From contig JAUILQ010000040.1 of NCBI GenBank assembly GCA_030433005.1, positions 1 to 52,310 of the forward strand: a DNA stretch of 52,310 bases. The letters run 5' to 3'. The notes under the pieces were generated by a model. That model saw nothing but the letters and a program-made list of their open reading frames with translations, was not told the DNA's origin and made no database searches. The stretch comes from Alphaproteobacteria bacterium (lineage in GTDB: Bacteria > Pseudomonadota > Alphaproteobacteria > Kiloniellales > DSM-21159). Shown here piece after piece: positions 8,705-15,831 of this stretch. The translations under genes were made by a program, and so were the position numbers. Position 1 is the stretch's first letter. Each line of letters begins with the position of its first letter.

Positions 8705-8735
8705 AAAGGCGCCGCCCCAGAGGGACGGCGCCTTT
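8705..8735 (-). terminator. terminator of the DUF3618 gene
   Basis: AAAGGCGCCG and CGGCGCCTTT form a 10-bp stem. On the minus strand it is followed by a T-run (CCTTTTCTG), 28 nt after the stop of the minus-strand gene at 8763. Confidence 0.7.
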
Positions 8736-8762
8736 CGCCTGTCGCGGCCTGGCGCGTCGTCG

Positions 8763-9635
8763 TCAGACGGCGCCGCTCGACGAGGCCGAGCCGCTGACCG
8801 AGGCACTGCCGCTGGGGCCGCCGTTGGCACCGCCCCCGCCGGCGGTCGACTTGGTGCCGTGCTTCTTGGCGCTGCCGCCCGCGGCGGCGCCGGACGCCGG
8901 CTCCTCGCCGCTCCGGGCCCGGCGCTGCGCCTCCTCGCGAGCCGCCTCGGCCGCCGCGCCGGCGACTGCGCGGGCCCGCTCGGCCTCGTCGTGGAAGCGG
9001 CGGCGCGCCGAGCGCGCGGCCCGGTCCATGCGCTCGCGCACGGCCCGGCGATCCTCGGAGGAGCTGGTCACCAGGGCGCCCAGCGCGACGCCCACGGCGA
9101 ACACCGTGGCGCCGGTCGCCACCGGATGACGGCGCACGAAACGGTCGGCCGACTCGCCGCCGTGGCGCACCGCCACGCCGGCCTCGTGGGCGTAGTGCCG
9201 CGCGTAGGTGCCGGCGCGCTCCGCGTAGTCCTGCGCCTTCTCGCTGGCGCTGTGGCCGGCCTGACGGACGCGCTCGCGGGCGCGGGCCAGGCGGCTCTCC
9301 TCGTCGTCGTCGAGCTCGTCGGCGACGTAGGGCCCGCGATAGGGGTCGTAGTAGGGCTCCCGCGACGGCTTGTCGCGCAGCAGCTCGTAGGCGAGCCAGC
9401 CGAGACCGAGGCCGACCAGCGCGGTCGGAATCGGATTGTCCCGGGCGGTGCGCGCGACGCCGTCGGCGAGCTCGCGGCCGCCTTCGCCGACGCTGCGGGC
9501 ATAGCCCAGCGCGTCCTGCACGGACTCCTTCGACATCAGGCGGGCTTCGAGGGCCGCGAGGCGCTCCTCGACGGCGGCGCGCGCCGCGTCGATGTCGCGC
9601 TCGGTGCGGCCGAGATCATTGTCCTGGTACGTCAT
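8763..9635 (-). CDS. DUF3618 domain protein with low-complexity tail
   Basis: A 290-residue protein. The N-terminus carries the DUF3618 pattern (LGRTERDIDAARAAVEERL, residues 8-26). One hydrophobic segment follows (IPTALVGLGLGWLAYELL, about 68-85), then a charged helical middle rich in Ala/Glu/Arg, a second glycine-zipper-like hydrophobic stretch (ATVFAVGVALGALVTSS), and a Gly/Ser/Ala tail. Such proteins are envelope-associated and stress-induced in related bacteria; no molecular function is known. It lies 106 nt downstream of the gene at 9742-10254, probably on the same EcfG transcript. Confidence 0.8.
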   Translation of the reverse strand: MTYQDNDLGRTERDIDAARAAVEERLAALEARLMSKESVQDALGYARSVGEGGRELADGVARTARDNPIPTALVGLGLGWLAYELLRDKPSREPYYDPYRGPYVADELDDDEESRLARARERVRQAGHSASEKAQDYAERAGTYARHYAHEAGVAVRHGGESADRFVRRHPVATGATVFAVGVALGALVTSSSEDRRAVRERMDRAARSARRRFHDEAERARAVAGAAAEAAREEAQRRARSGEEPASGAAAGGSAKKHGTKSTAGGGGANGGPSGSASVSGSASSSGAV

Positions 9636-9741
9636 TGATGGCCTCCTTCGTGGCTTGCGCGTGCCCTTGCGGGTCGCGGTCGTCTGGTTGCGGATGGCGG
9701 GGCGTCGCGACGCCGCCGCCGGTCATCGCGGACTCATCGGC

Positions 9742-10254
9742 TCAGCGCTCCCGCACCGGCGGCTCACCGCCCGCCGGGCCGGCCTCCCGGGCCTCGGCGC
9801 GGTCGTCCAGTCCGGCCCGAAGGAAGGCGCCGACCAGGAAGCCGGCGGCCAGGGCGGCACCGTAGGCCAGCGCCGGGTTGGCCTCGACGCGCCGGCGCAC
9901 GGCACGGCCTCCGGCCACGGCCGCCTCGCGGCTGCTGCCGGCTTCCGGGCCGCCGATCTCGTCCCACAGCGCCTCGACGCGTTCGGCCGCGCCGTCGAAA
10001 CAGCCGGCGGCGAGCCGGTAGTCGTCCTCGGAGAGGCTGCGCCCGCCGGCGCGCAGGGCGTCGCCGACCGCCTGCACGAAATCGCCGGCGCGCAGCCGGA
10101 CGGTCTCGCCGAGCATTTCGGTCGTCTCGCGGGCCACCTGGTCCGGGCTCTGCCTCGGCCGCTCCGCGCCGCCGGCGGCCTCGCCCCTGCCGGAAGCCGT
10201 GGCGCCCGCAGCCTCGGCGTCGGACGCCGTGCGGAGTGTCGAGCTGTCGGTCAT
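9742..10254 (-). CDS. hypothetical protein with C-terminal membrane anchor, EcfG regulon
   Basis: A 170-residue protein without a family I can name. The first 35 residues are low complexity. Then comes a helical part (QVARETTEMLGETVRL, SEDDYRLAAGCFDGAAERVEALW). After that, RRRVEANPALAYGAALAAGFLVGAFLR (about 122-148) has the basic helix plus hydrophobic anchor arrangement seen in ElaB/YqjD-type (DUF883) stress proteins. A perfect EcfG promoter is 140 nt upstream. The likely role is as a membrane-bound stress protein, by analogy only. Confidence 0.7.
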   Translation of the reverse strand: MTDSSTLRTASDAEAAGATASGRGEAAGGAERPRQSPDQVARETTEMLGETVRLRAGDFVQAVGDALRAGGRSLSEDDYRLAAGCFDGAAERVEALWDEIGGPEAGSSREAAVAGGRAVRRRVEANPALAYGAALAAGFLVGAFLRAGLDDRAEAREAGPAGGEPPVRER

Positions 10255-10391
10255 CGAGGAACCTCTTCTTTGAGCAGTGCGGACCGAGCCGGTGTCGGAC
10301 CGCTTCCGGCACCGCCCGGGGGGCAGGCCGGAACGCCGTATGCCGGGCTCGAGCGACCGCCGGGCCCAGCGGCCCGACCTTCGACAGGATC

Positions 10392-10416
10392 AACGTGTGC
10401 CGCGGTGGCGAGTTCC
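10392..10416 (-). promoter_or_regulatory. EcfG-type promoter
   Basis: On the minus strand GGAAC (10416-10412), 16-nt spacer, CGTT (10395-10392). It points to the gene starting at 10254, with a long leader of about 130 nt. Confidence 0.7.
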
Positions 10417-10507
10417 CGCGCCCCACCGGAGCGATCGCGGCCGGCTCGCCGGCCTCGCCAGAGACCGCCGCCGGGACCGCCGCCGGGACCGCCGCCGGGA
10501 CCGGCTC

Positions 10508-10533
10508 GGAACCCGGCCGGCCGGCCGTACGTT
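10508..10533 (+). promoter_or_regulatory. EcfG-type promoter
   Basis: GGAAC (10508-10512), 17-nt spacer, CGTT (10530-10533). It points to the small gene at 10613, about 73 nt downstream of the predicted start site. Confidence 0.72.
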
Positions 10534-10612
10534 CCCGGGGTCAGACAACAGCGGCGGCGGCAGGAGCCGATGCCGGCGCGTCAGCCCCCCGCCCAGGCTC
10601 GGAGCCCCGACA

Positions 10613-10807
10613 ATGAAACTCAGATCGGTCGAAGAGTACGAAGCCGCCGTCCAGGCTTTCAGCCGCCTCGAGGGGCGCAGCCTGACGCCGGCCGAGGAGC
10701 AGATGAAGGAAGAGCTGGAGGGCGCCATCGCGGCCTACGCCGCCGAGAGCGGACAGCCCGCCCGTCGCAAGGGACGCCCGGAGGGCAAGAACGGCAGCGA
10801 CAACTAG
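10613..10807 (+). CDS. small hypothetical protein, EcfG regulon
   Basis: A 64-residue soluble protein beginning MKLRSVEEYEAAVQAFSRLEG, helical and acidic, then a basic tail (PARRKGRPEGKNGSDN). It is too short for the usual gene finders' confidence, but a perfect EcfG-type promoter directly upstream supports it. The start is preceded by GGAG about 10 nt upstream. The family is unknown. It converges with ecfG. Confidence 0.6.
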   Translation: MKLRSVEEYEAAVQAFSRLEGRSLTPAEEQMKEELEGAIAAYAAESGQPARRKGRPEGKNGSDN

Positions 10808-10923
10808 GCGCGCTGCGACGCGGAGTGCGGCATGGACGAGCGGTCGCGCGCGACCGCGTCAGGTGCCGACGTCACAGAACGGCAGGAGACGGCCGCGGAC
10901 GGGGCGCCTCCCGCGACGGGGGA

Positions 10924-11469
10924 TCACAGCCCGGCGGCGAGCGCCTCGACCTTGGGCAGGCGGATCGCTTCGCCGGGCTCGGCGGGCTCCTCGTCGAGCA
11001 GCGTCGCCAGCTTCTTGCGCGCCCGGTTCACGCGGCTCTTGATGGTGCCGACCGCACAGCCGCAGATCTCGGCGGTCTCCTCGTAGGAGTAGCCGGCGGC
11101 GCCGACCAGCACCAGGGCCTCGCGCTGGTCTTCCGGCAGCAGCGCCAGCGCGCTGCGGAACTCGCGCATGCGGATGTGCTCGGACTGGCTCGCCTCGACC
11201 GACAGCGCGTTGCTGTGGACGCCGTCGACGTCCTCGACCTCGCGCTTGCGCTTGCGCAGCTGCGAATAGAAGGAGTTGCGCAGGATCGTGAACAGCCAGG
11301 CGCGCAGGTTGGTGCCCGGCGTGTATGAGGCGATGTTGCCCCAGGCCTTGACCAGGGTGTCCTGCACCAGGTCGTCGGCCTGGTCCGTGCGGCCGCACAG
11401 GGAGATCGCGAAGGCTCGGAGCGACGGGATGGCGGCGATGATCTCATCGCGCGCGACGAACTCGGTCAT
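10924..11469 (-). CDS. ecfG: EcfG, general stress response sigma factor
   Basis: A 181-residue ECF sigma factor. Region 2 (ADDLVQDTLVKAWGNIASY, with NLRAWLFTILRNSFYSQLRKRKRE) and region 4 (LLPEDQREALVLVGAAGYSYEETAEICGCAVGTIKSRVNRARKKL) are both intact. The start ATG overlaps the stop of nepR by ATGA, so the two are translationally coupled. The NepR-EcfG-PhyR arrangement identifies it as the general stress sigma of Alphaproteobacteria: NepR holds it inactive until phosphorylated PhyR removes NepR. It recognises GGAAC-N16/17-CGTT sites, many of which surround it here. The operon has such a site itself, consistent with positive feedback. Confidence 0.95.
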   Translation of the reverse strand: MTEFVARDEIIAAIPSLRAFAISLCGRTDQADDLVQDTLVKAWGNIASYTPGTNLRAWLFTILRNSFYSQLRKRKREVEDVDGVHSNALSVEASQSEHIRMREFRSALALLPEDQREALVLVGAAGYSYEETAEICGCAVGTIKSRVNRARKKLATLLDEEPAEPGEAIRLPKVEALAAGL

Positions 11470-11720
11470 TGGCCGTTCCCGCCCTGCTTGCCGCCCGACT
11501 TCTCCTTCTGCTCCATCTGCTGCAGCAGCTGGACGAAGCGGTCCGGCAGGGGCTCGTTGACCAGGCCGTCGTAGTAGGCCTTCAGCTCCTGGCCGATCCG
11601 CTGGGACGCCTCGTCGGACAGCCCCTCGGTTCCGCGTCGCGAGTCCATTGTCGTACGCTGTCCCTTCCCGGGGCCGGTTCCGGCCGATGAGACCTTCGCT
11701 CGGTTCGCTGCATCTGACAT
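11466..11720 (-). CDS. nepR: NepR, anti-sigma factor of EcfG
   Basis: An 84-residue anti-sigma factor. The conserved NepR core is SQRIGQELKAYYDGLVNEPLPDRFVQLLQQM (about residues 39-69), two helices that clamp the sigma factor, flanked by disordered ends as in the family. The ATG at 11720 gives MSDAANRAK; a later ATG exists at MDSRRG but would still keep the core. It overlaps ecfG by 4 nt and is divergent from phyR. It is a partner of PhyR in the phosphorylation-driven switch. Confidence 0.92.
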   Translation of the reverse strand: MSDAANRAKVSSAGTGPGKGQRTTMDSRRGTEGLSDEASQRIGQELKAYYDGLVNEPLPDRFVQLLQQMEQKEKSGGKQGGNGQ

Positions 11721-11834
11721 TACGAGGCGCCACTCTGTGGTTTCTGTTGACCGAAGCTGCGCGAACAGCCTGCCGGTTTCGCGTCGGTCTGTCATCCTCG
11801 AGCCACACGCCAAAGACGACCCGACAGCCTGCGC

Positions 11835-11860
11835 AACGCGCGAGCCGTCGCCGGAGTTCC
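11835..11860 (-). promoter_or_regulatory. EcfG-type promoter of nepR-ecfG
   Basis: On the minus strand GGAAC (11860-11856), 17-nt spacer, CGTT (11838-11835). It lies 115 nt upstream of the nepR ATG and gives an autoregulatory loop. Confidence 0.78.
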
Positions 11861-11891
11861 CTCGTCCGAGCGATCCCTGCCGACCGGTGAT

Positions 11892-11916
11892 GGAACCCCC
11901 GGCCGCGCGCAGCGTT
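11892..11916 (+). promoter_or_regulatory. EcfG-type promoter of phyR
   Basis: GGAAC (11892-11896), 16-nt spacer, CGTT (11913-11916), about 86 nt upstream of the phyR ATG. The outer bases make a near-palindrome (TGGAAC...GTTCCA, 11891-11919), so the minus strand reads GGAAC-N16-GGTT, a one-mismatch site toward nepR. Confidence 0.78.
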
Positions 11917-12002
11917 CCACTGTTCGGGAAAAAAATTGCGCGCCGGGGCCCGACGGGCTGACGTACCGCGGCCGAAGAATCGCCGGGATCGAGGAGCGCG
12001 GA

Positions 12003-12890
12003 ATGCGGGGAGACATGTCGATAACCAGCGCCGTCGAGGCGCACCTGCCCTATGTCCGGCGCTTCGCCCGTGCGCTCAGCGGCGACCAGGCGATCGGCGA
12101 CCGGCTCGTCGATGCCGTGCTGCGGCGGATCCTCGAGGATCCCTCGATCATCGAGCGGGCCGGCGACCGGCCGCGCCTTGCGCTCTACCGCCTGCTGCTG
12201 ACCAGCCGCCCTCCCCGGGCGGCTCGACCCGCCGCCGCCCCGCGCAGGACGGGTGCGCTCGGCGGTCCGGGCCGCGGCGAGGACCCGCATGAGCAGGCGG
12301 CCGACGAGCATGCCCAGAACGGCGCCCAGGGCGGCGAGGTCCGTCTCGCGCGCCTCGCGCCGGCGTCGCGCCAGGCCTTCCTGCTGCAGACCCTGGAGGG
12401 CTTCAGCCCGGCGGAGATCGCCGAGACGATGGATCTGTCGAGCGGCGAGGTCGAGCGGCTGCTGCGCGCAGCGGCCCAGGAGATCGGCGAACAGCTGCGC
12501 ACCGAGGTGCTGATCATCGAGGACGAGCCGGTCATCGCGCTCGACCTGGAGACCCTGATCGAGGACGCCGGCCACCGGGTCAGCGGCATCGCCAGCACCC
12601 ATCGCGAGGCGCTCGAGGTCGCCGACGCGCACGCTCCGGGTCTGGTCCTGGCGGACATCCAGCTGGCCGACCGCAGCTCGGGGATCGAGGCGGTCAACGA
12701 GCTGCTGCTGCACCTTTCGGTGCCGGTGATCTTCGTCACCGCCTATCCGGAACGGCTGCTCTCGGGCCTGCGGCCCGAACCGGCCTTCGTGGTGACCAAG
12801 CCCTACTCCGCCGAGACGCTGGTCGCGCTGATCAGCCAGGCGCTGTTCTTCCAGACCACGGCCCGGCGCAACCCCGCCGCCGTCGCCTGA
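12003..12890 (+). CDS. phyR: PhyR, anti-anti-sigma response regulator
   Basis: A 295-residue PhyR. The N-terminal half is a sigma-factor mimic (HLPYVRRFARALSGDQAIGD; LAPASRQAFLLQTLEGFSPAEIAETM). The C-terminal half is a receiver domain (VLIIEDEPVIALDLETLI; phosphoacceptor D218 in VLADIQLAD; FVTAYPERLLSG; VTKPYSAETLVALISQALFF). On phosphorylation it sequesters NepR. The stretch between the two sigma-like parts (about residues 68-113) is an unusually long, low-complexity Pro/Arg/Gly linker, so the protein is about 30 residues longer than typical. I chose the ATG at 12003, 6 nt after GAGGAG; an ATG at 12015 is the alternative. No PhyK-type kinase is visible nearby. Confidence 0.95.
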   Translation: MRGDMSITSAVEAHLPYVRRFARALSGDQAIGDRLVDAVLRRILEDPSIIERAGDRPRLALYRLLLTSRPPRAARPAAAPRRTGALGGPGRGEDPHEQAADEHAQNGAQGGEVRLARLAPASRQAFLLQTLEGFSPAEIAETMDLSSGEVERLLRAAAQEIGEQLRTEVLIIEDEPVIALDLETLIEDAGHRVSGIASTHREALEVADAHAPGLVLADIQLADRSSGIEAVNELLLHLSVPVIFVTAYPERLLSGLRPEPAFVVTKPYSAETLVALISQALFFQTTARRNPAAVA

Positions 12891-12913
12891 GCGGCAGCGG
12901 CGGGCGCCGGGCG

Positions 12914-12944
12914 AGGCCGCCAGGCGGCGGCCCCCAGGCGGCCT
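12914..12944. terminator. GC hairpin between convergent phyR and csbD
   Basis: AGGCCGCC and GGCGGCCT form an 8-bp stem between the two stops. No T-run is present. Confidence 0.3.
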
Positions 12945-12955
12945 CCCGGCGGCGG

Positions 12956-13162
12956 CTAGTCGGGCTGCTGGCGCGCCAGCCAGTCGTCGATCTGCCGGTC
13001 GGCCTCGTCCTGGCGGATGCCGTAGCGCTCCTGCAGGATCCCGACGAGCTGGTCGCGGCGGCCTTCGACGCGGGCGAGGTCGTCGTCGGTCAGCTTGCCC
13101 CACTCCTTCTGTACCCGGCCGCTTGCCTGCTTCCAGTTCCCGGCGATACGGTCCCAGTTCAT
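12956..13162 (-). CDS. CsbD family stress protein
   Basis: A 68-residue CsbD-family protein, small, hydrophilic and helical (MNWDRIAGNWKQASGRVQKEWGKLTDDDLARVEGRRDQL in pattern, with the family's GxWKQxxGxxxxxWGxLTxDD). CsbD proteins are abundant under general stress in many bacteria, and their biochemical role is unknown. The palindromic EcfG-type promoter at 13274-13300 points into this gene on the minus strand. It converges with phyR. Confidence 0.92.
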   Translation of the reverse strand: MNWDRIAGNWKQASGRVQKEWGKLTDDDLARVEGRRDQLVGILQERYGIRQDEADRQIDDWLARQQPD

Positions 13163-13273
13163 TCGCTCTGCTCCTCTGTGGCGGCCCGCCGCCTGCCGAC
13201 CGTCGAAAGGCTCGACGGCGGCGGCATGCGGGGGCCTGATTCGTCGGCTCGGCCCCGGCGGGGCCGCAGCCTT

Positions 13274-13300
13274 GGAACGCCGCCCCCTGCCAACCGTTCC
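13274..13300. promoter_or_regulatory. palindromic bidirectional EcfG-type promoter
   Basis: On the plus strand GGAAC (13274-13278), 16 nt, CGTT (13295-13298). On the minus strand GGAAC (13300-13296), 16 nt, CGTT (13279-13276). Both are perfect consensus sites on the same 27 bp. The plus site leads to the gene at 13395 and the minus site to csbD at 13162. Confidence 0.8.
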
Positions 13301-13394
13301 TGGGGGCGAACGACGGCGCCGCCCGGCGCCGCTGGCGGCGGCGCCGGACGCCCCGCCCCCAAACCGGACCGAGCCCAAGCGAAGGAGAGCCCGC

Positions 13395-13844
13395 ATGCTG
13401 CCCGTCGGCCTGAAGCACAACGACTGGATCCTCGTCGGCGACGGCGAGAAGGCGCTGTTCCTGCGCAACGCCGGCGACGCCGAGAAGCCGTCGCTCGAGA
13501 CGCTCGACGTGCGCCGGCACGCCAACCCCGCGACCCACGAACAGGGCACCGACAAGCCCGGCCGCATGCCGGATACCGGCCACGGCCAGCGCAGCTCGGT
13601 CGAGCAGACCGACTGGCACGAGCTGGAGAAGCAGCGCTTCGCCGACGAGATCGCCGCGATCCTCTACAAGGCGGCCCACGCCGGCGAGTATCAGCGGCTG
13701 GTCATCGTGACGCCGCCCAAGGTGCTCGGCGAACTGCGCCGCGTGCTGCACGACGAGGTCGAGCAGCGCCTGGTCGCCACCCTCGACAAGACGCTGACCA
13801 ACCACCCGGTCGGCAAGATCGAGCAGGTCCTGCTCGGCCGCTGA
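13395..13844 (+). CDS. host attachment family protein
   Basis: A 149-residue protein of the family annotated as required for host attachment (PF10116-type). The features are WILVGDGEKALFLRNAG at the start, RMPDTGHGQRSSVEQTDWHELEKQRFADEIAAIL in the middle, and the closing VIVTPPKVLGELRRVL...VGKIEQVLLGR. The family name comes from a plant-associated species; the fold suggests a nucleotide- or RNA-binding role, and the true function is unknown. The ribosome site is AAGGAGA. It is driven by the palindromic EcfG promoter and ended by a good terminator. Confidence 0.85.
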   Translation: MLPVGLKHNDWILVGDGEKALFLRNAGDAEKPSLETLDVRRHANPATHEQGTDKPGRMPDTGHGQRSSVEQTDWHELEKQRFADEIAAILYKAAHAGEYQRLVIVTPPKVLGELRRVLHDEVEQRLVATLDKTLTNHPVGKIEQVLLGR

Positions 13845-13874
13845 GCCGGCAGCGCCGCGCCGGCTCGGCGGCGG

Positions 13875-13907
13875 GCCGCGCCGCCGGCCAGGCGCGGCTG
13901 ACTTTTT
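13875..13907 (+). terminator. rho-independent terminator
   Basis: GCCGCGCC and GGCGCGGC form an 8-bp stem with an 8-nt loop, then TGAC and five T. It lies 31 nt after the stop at 13844. Confidence 0.7.
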
Positions 13908-13930
13908 AGTTGAAGAAGATGCCTTAGAAT

Positions 13931-13953
13931 ACTGAAATACGTAATATTTCAGT
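13931..13953 (-). repeat. AT-rich palindrome over the stop of the AI-2E gene
   Basis: ACTGAAATA and TATTTCAGT are exact complements around CGTAA. The stem is very AT-rich in an otherwise GC-rich region and covers the stop codon at 13949-13951. It could end the minus-strand transcript. Confidence 0.5.
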
Positions 13954-15118
13954 CGCCGGCGATGGCCGGCCGCTGTTCTTCCGCGCTGGGCTCGCTGTGC
14001 ACCACGCGCGCCGAGCGCGAGAGGAACTCGCCGATCGGGCGCAGATCCTCGAAGTGCTCGCAGATCGCCTTCATGACGATCAGCAGCGGCACCGCGATCA
14101 GCATGCCGGCCAGGCCCCACAGCCAGGCCCAGAAGGCCAGCGCGACGAGGATCGAGACGGCGTTGGTCTCGAGGTTGCGGCCGAGCAGCAGCGGCGTGAC
14201 CAGCTGCCCCTCCAGGCTGGTCAGCGTCAGGTAGGCGAGCGGCGGCAGCAGCGCCTCGGTGAGCGTCGGAAAGCTGACGATCGAGACCACCGCGACCATC
14301 GCGATGCCGAGCAGGTTGCCGACGTAGGGCAGGTAGTTGAGCGCGGCGGCGGCGACGCCCCACAGCAGCGGGCTGGGCACGCCGAGCAGCCACATCGCGC
14401 CGGCGACGAAGCAGCCGAGCGCGAAGTTGATCAGGGTGATCGACAGCAGGTAGTGCGAGACCGTGCGCTCGATGTCGAAGATCAGCCTGAGCGCCCGCTT
14501 CTTGTCGCTCATGCGCGGCGTCACGCGGACGATCTTCTCGTAGATCATCTCGCTGGAGCCGAGCAGGAACAGGATCAGGATCGCGGTCAGCACCATCGTC
14601 GAGATCAGGGCCGCGACGTCGTCCGCCGCGCTCGGCAGCAGCCCCGGCTGCTCCACCGTGACGCGCTGGACGCCGGGCTCCTGCGCCGACTCGGTGAGCC
14701 TCTCGACCTCCTTGCTGGCCTCCGAGACCTCGGCCACCGACTGTCGCAGGTCGTGCAGCTTGGTGCGCAGCTGGTAGCCGATCGCCGGCGCCTCCTTGAT
14801 CCACTCGGTGACCGGCCGGGTCAGCAGGGTCGCCGCCGCGACCAGAGCCAGGGCGAGCGAGACGACCAGCAGCAGCGAGGTGATGAAGGGCGGCACGTGG
14901 TAGCGGCGGCCGAAGCGCACGATCGGGCTCAGCGTGAGCGCGACCAGGAAGGCCAGCACGACCGGCAGGAAGAAGTCGCGCGCGACGTAGAGCATCCCGA
15001 TGAACAGGATGATCGCGCAGGTGAAGACGCCGAAGCGCAGTCCCTTGGTGCCGCGCACCCGGACCAGCTCGACCTCGCTCTCGCTCGACGTCACCGGGCC
15101 TGCCCTCCCCGTTTGCAC
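13949..15118 (-). CDS. AI-2E family transporter (TqsA/PerM type)
   Basis: A 389-residue membrane protein of the AI-2E/PerM family with about eight helices: two at 30-65 and one near 80-100, a long soluble loop (about 105-175) with coiled-coil character, then helices from about 185 to the end. Signatures are ALNYLPYVGNLLGIAMVAVVSIVSF and SLEGQLVTPLLLGRNLETNAVSILVALAFWAWLWG. Family members export small molecules or act as antiporters, and the substrate here is unknown. The start is GTG at 15118; a GTG at 15094 after GGGAGG is an equal alternative. It follows the small Rho-N-like gene by 25 nt, so it is probably under the same EcfG promoter. Confidence 0.9.
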   Translation of the reverse strand: MQTGRAGPVTSSESEVELVRVRGTKGLRFGVFTCAIILFIGMLYVARDFFLPVVLAFLVALTLSPIVRFGRRYHVPPFITSLLLVVSLALALVAAATLLTRPVTEWIKEAPAIGYQLRTKLHDLRQSVAEVSEASKEVERLTESAQEPGVQRVTVEQPGLLPSAADDVAALISTMVLTAILILFLLGSSEMIYEKIVRVTPRMSDKKRALRLIFDIERTVSHYLLSITLINFALGCFVAGAMWLLGVPSPLLWGVAAAALNYLPYVGNLLGIAMVAVVSIVSFPTLTEALLPPLAYLTLTSLEGQLVTPLLLGRNLETNAVSILVALAFWAWLWGLAGMLIAVPLLIVMKAICEHFEDLRPIGEFLSRSARVVHSEPSAEEQRPAIAGD

Positions 15119-15143
15119 GCCCGCTCCGCCAAGGCCGGCGCGC

Positions 15144-15395
15144 TCATCGGCCGCGCAACGCGGCGATCAGCTCCGACTTGCGCATCGAGGAGCGGCCCTC
15201 GACGTCGAGCCGGCGCGCCTGGCGATAGAGATCGTCGCGGCTCCAGTCCTCGTAGGGCGGCGCCGCCCCGCCCCGGGCGCTGGCCCGGCGGCCGGCATTG
15301 GCGATCCGCGCGGCCTTCTCCTTGCTCGCGCCCTGCTTGCGCAGTTCCTCGTACTGCCGGTCGTCCTTGACGGCTGCACCGTGATCCCGGGCCAT
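15144..15395 (-). CDS. small DUF7218/Rho-N-like protein
   Basis: An 83-residue basic protein. The first half (MARDHGAAVKDDRQYEELRKQGASKEKAARIANAGRR in pattern) is the small family seen next to stress genes. The second half (YEDWSRDDLYRQARRLDVEGRSSMRKSELIAALRGR) is a Rho N-terminal/SAP-like helix-extended-loop-helix, suggesting nucleic acid binding. I chose the ATG at 15395 because GGAAGG sits 8-9 nt before it; a GTG at 15404 is too close to that site. A perfect EcfG-type promoter lies about 66 nt upstream. It is probably co-transcribed with the AI-2E gene. Confidence 0.78.
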   Translation of the reverse strand: MARDHGAAVKDDRQYEELRKQGASKEKAARIANAGRRASARGGAAPPYEDWSRDDLYRQARRLDVEGRSSMRKSELIAALRGR

Positions 15396-15831
15396 GGCGG
15401 CCACCTTCCGCTGTCGATCGAACCGCCGGCGGGGCGCAGGGCCACGCCGGTTCCGCTGCTAACGCGGCGGCGGCTCGGCCGGTTCCGGCGGCGCGGGCGA
15501 CCCGCCGCCGTTTCGCGCGCCGCGCGGGGCGCTCGGCGCTCGGCGGGGCCGACGCGAGGCATTCGAGATGCATTTTAGAGGTGCCACGGCTCTCACGCAT
15601 CGGTAGGATAATTGGGCTCGCAATGCGCGCGCGGGCCGGGGCGTGGGGGCGCCCGCGGCCTCGGCGACGTCGGGGCGGCTCGCTCCGGGGACGTCGGAAA
15701 GAGGTGTTTCAGGAGGGACGGCCGATGGCGGGGACGACGGGCGGGTCAATCCGGGGCGGGTCGATCGGGAGAACGACAGGAGAGCGGATCGGGGACGCGA
15801 TGGCCACCGACGCAGCCGGGCGGTCGGGGCG
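15396..15831. other. intergenic stretch of 436 nt
   Basis: It holds the EcfG-type promoter at 15461-15486 and an AT-richer patch at about 15558-15620. I see no gene in it; all open frames have the composition of shadow frames. The promoter of the plus-strand gene at 15832 is not evident. Confidence 0.5.
15461..15486 (-). promoter_or_regulatory. EcfG-type promoter
   Basis: On the minus strand GGAAC (15486-15482), 17-nt spacer, CGTT (15464-15461), upstream of the gene starting at 15395. Confidence 0.75.

Larger units (their letters stand above)
10255..10612. other. 358-nt divergent regulatory gap
   Basis: No gene is supported here. It contains two perfect EcfG-type promoters, one toward each flanking gene, and three near-repeats of GGGACCGCCGCC around 10465-10502. 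Confidence 0.6.

Noticed and set aside
10832..11086. Small plus-strand frame after the 10613 gene
   Set aside because: No ribosome site or promoter, antisense to ecfG, shadow composition.
11466..14804. A 1112-codon minus-strand frame ending in NepR
   Set aside because: Only the last 84 codons have coding character; the rest runs antisense to phyR and the host-attachment gene.
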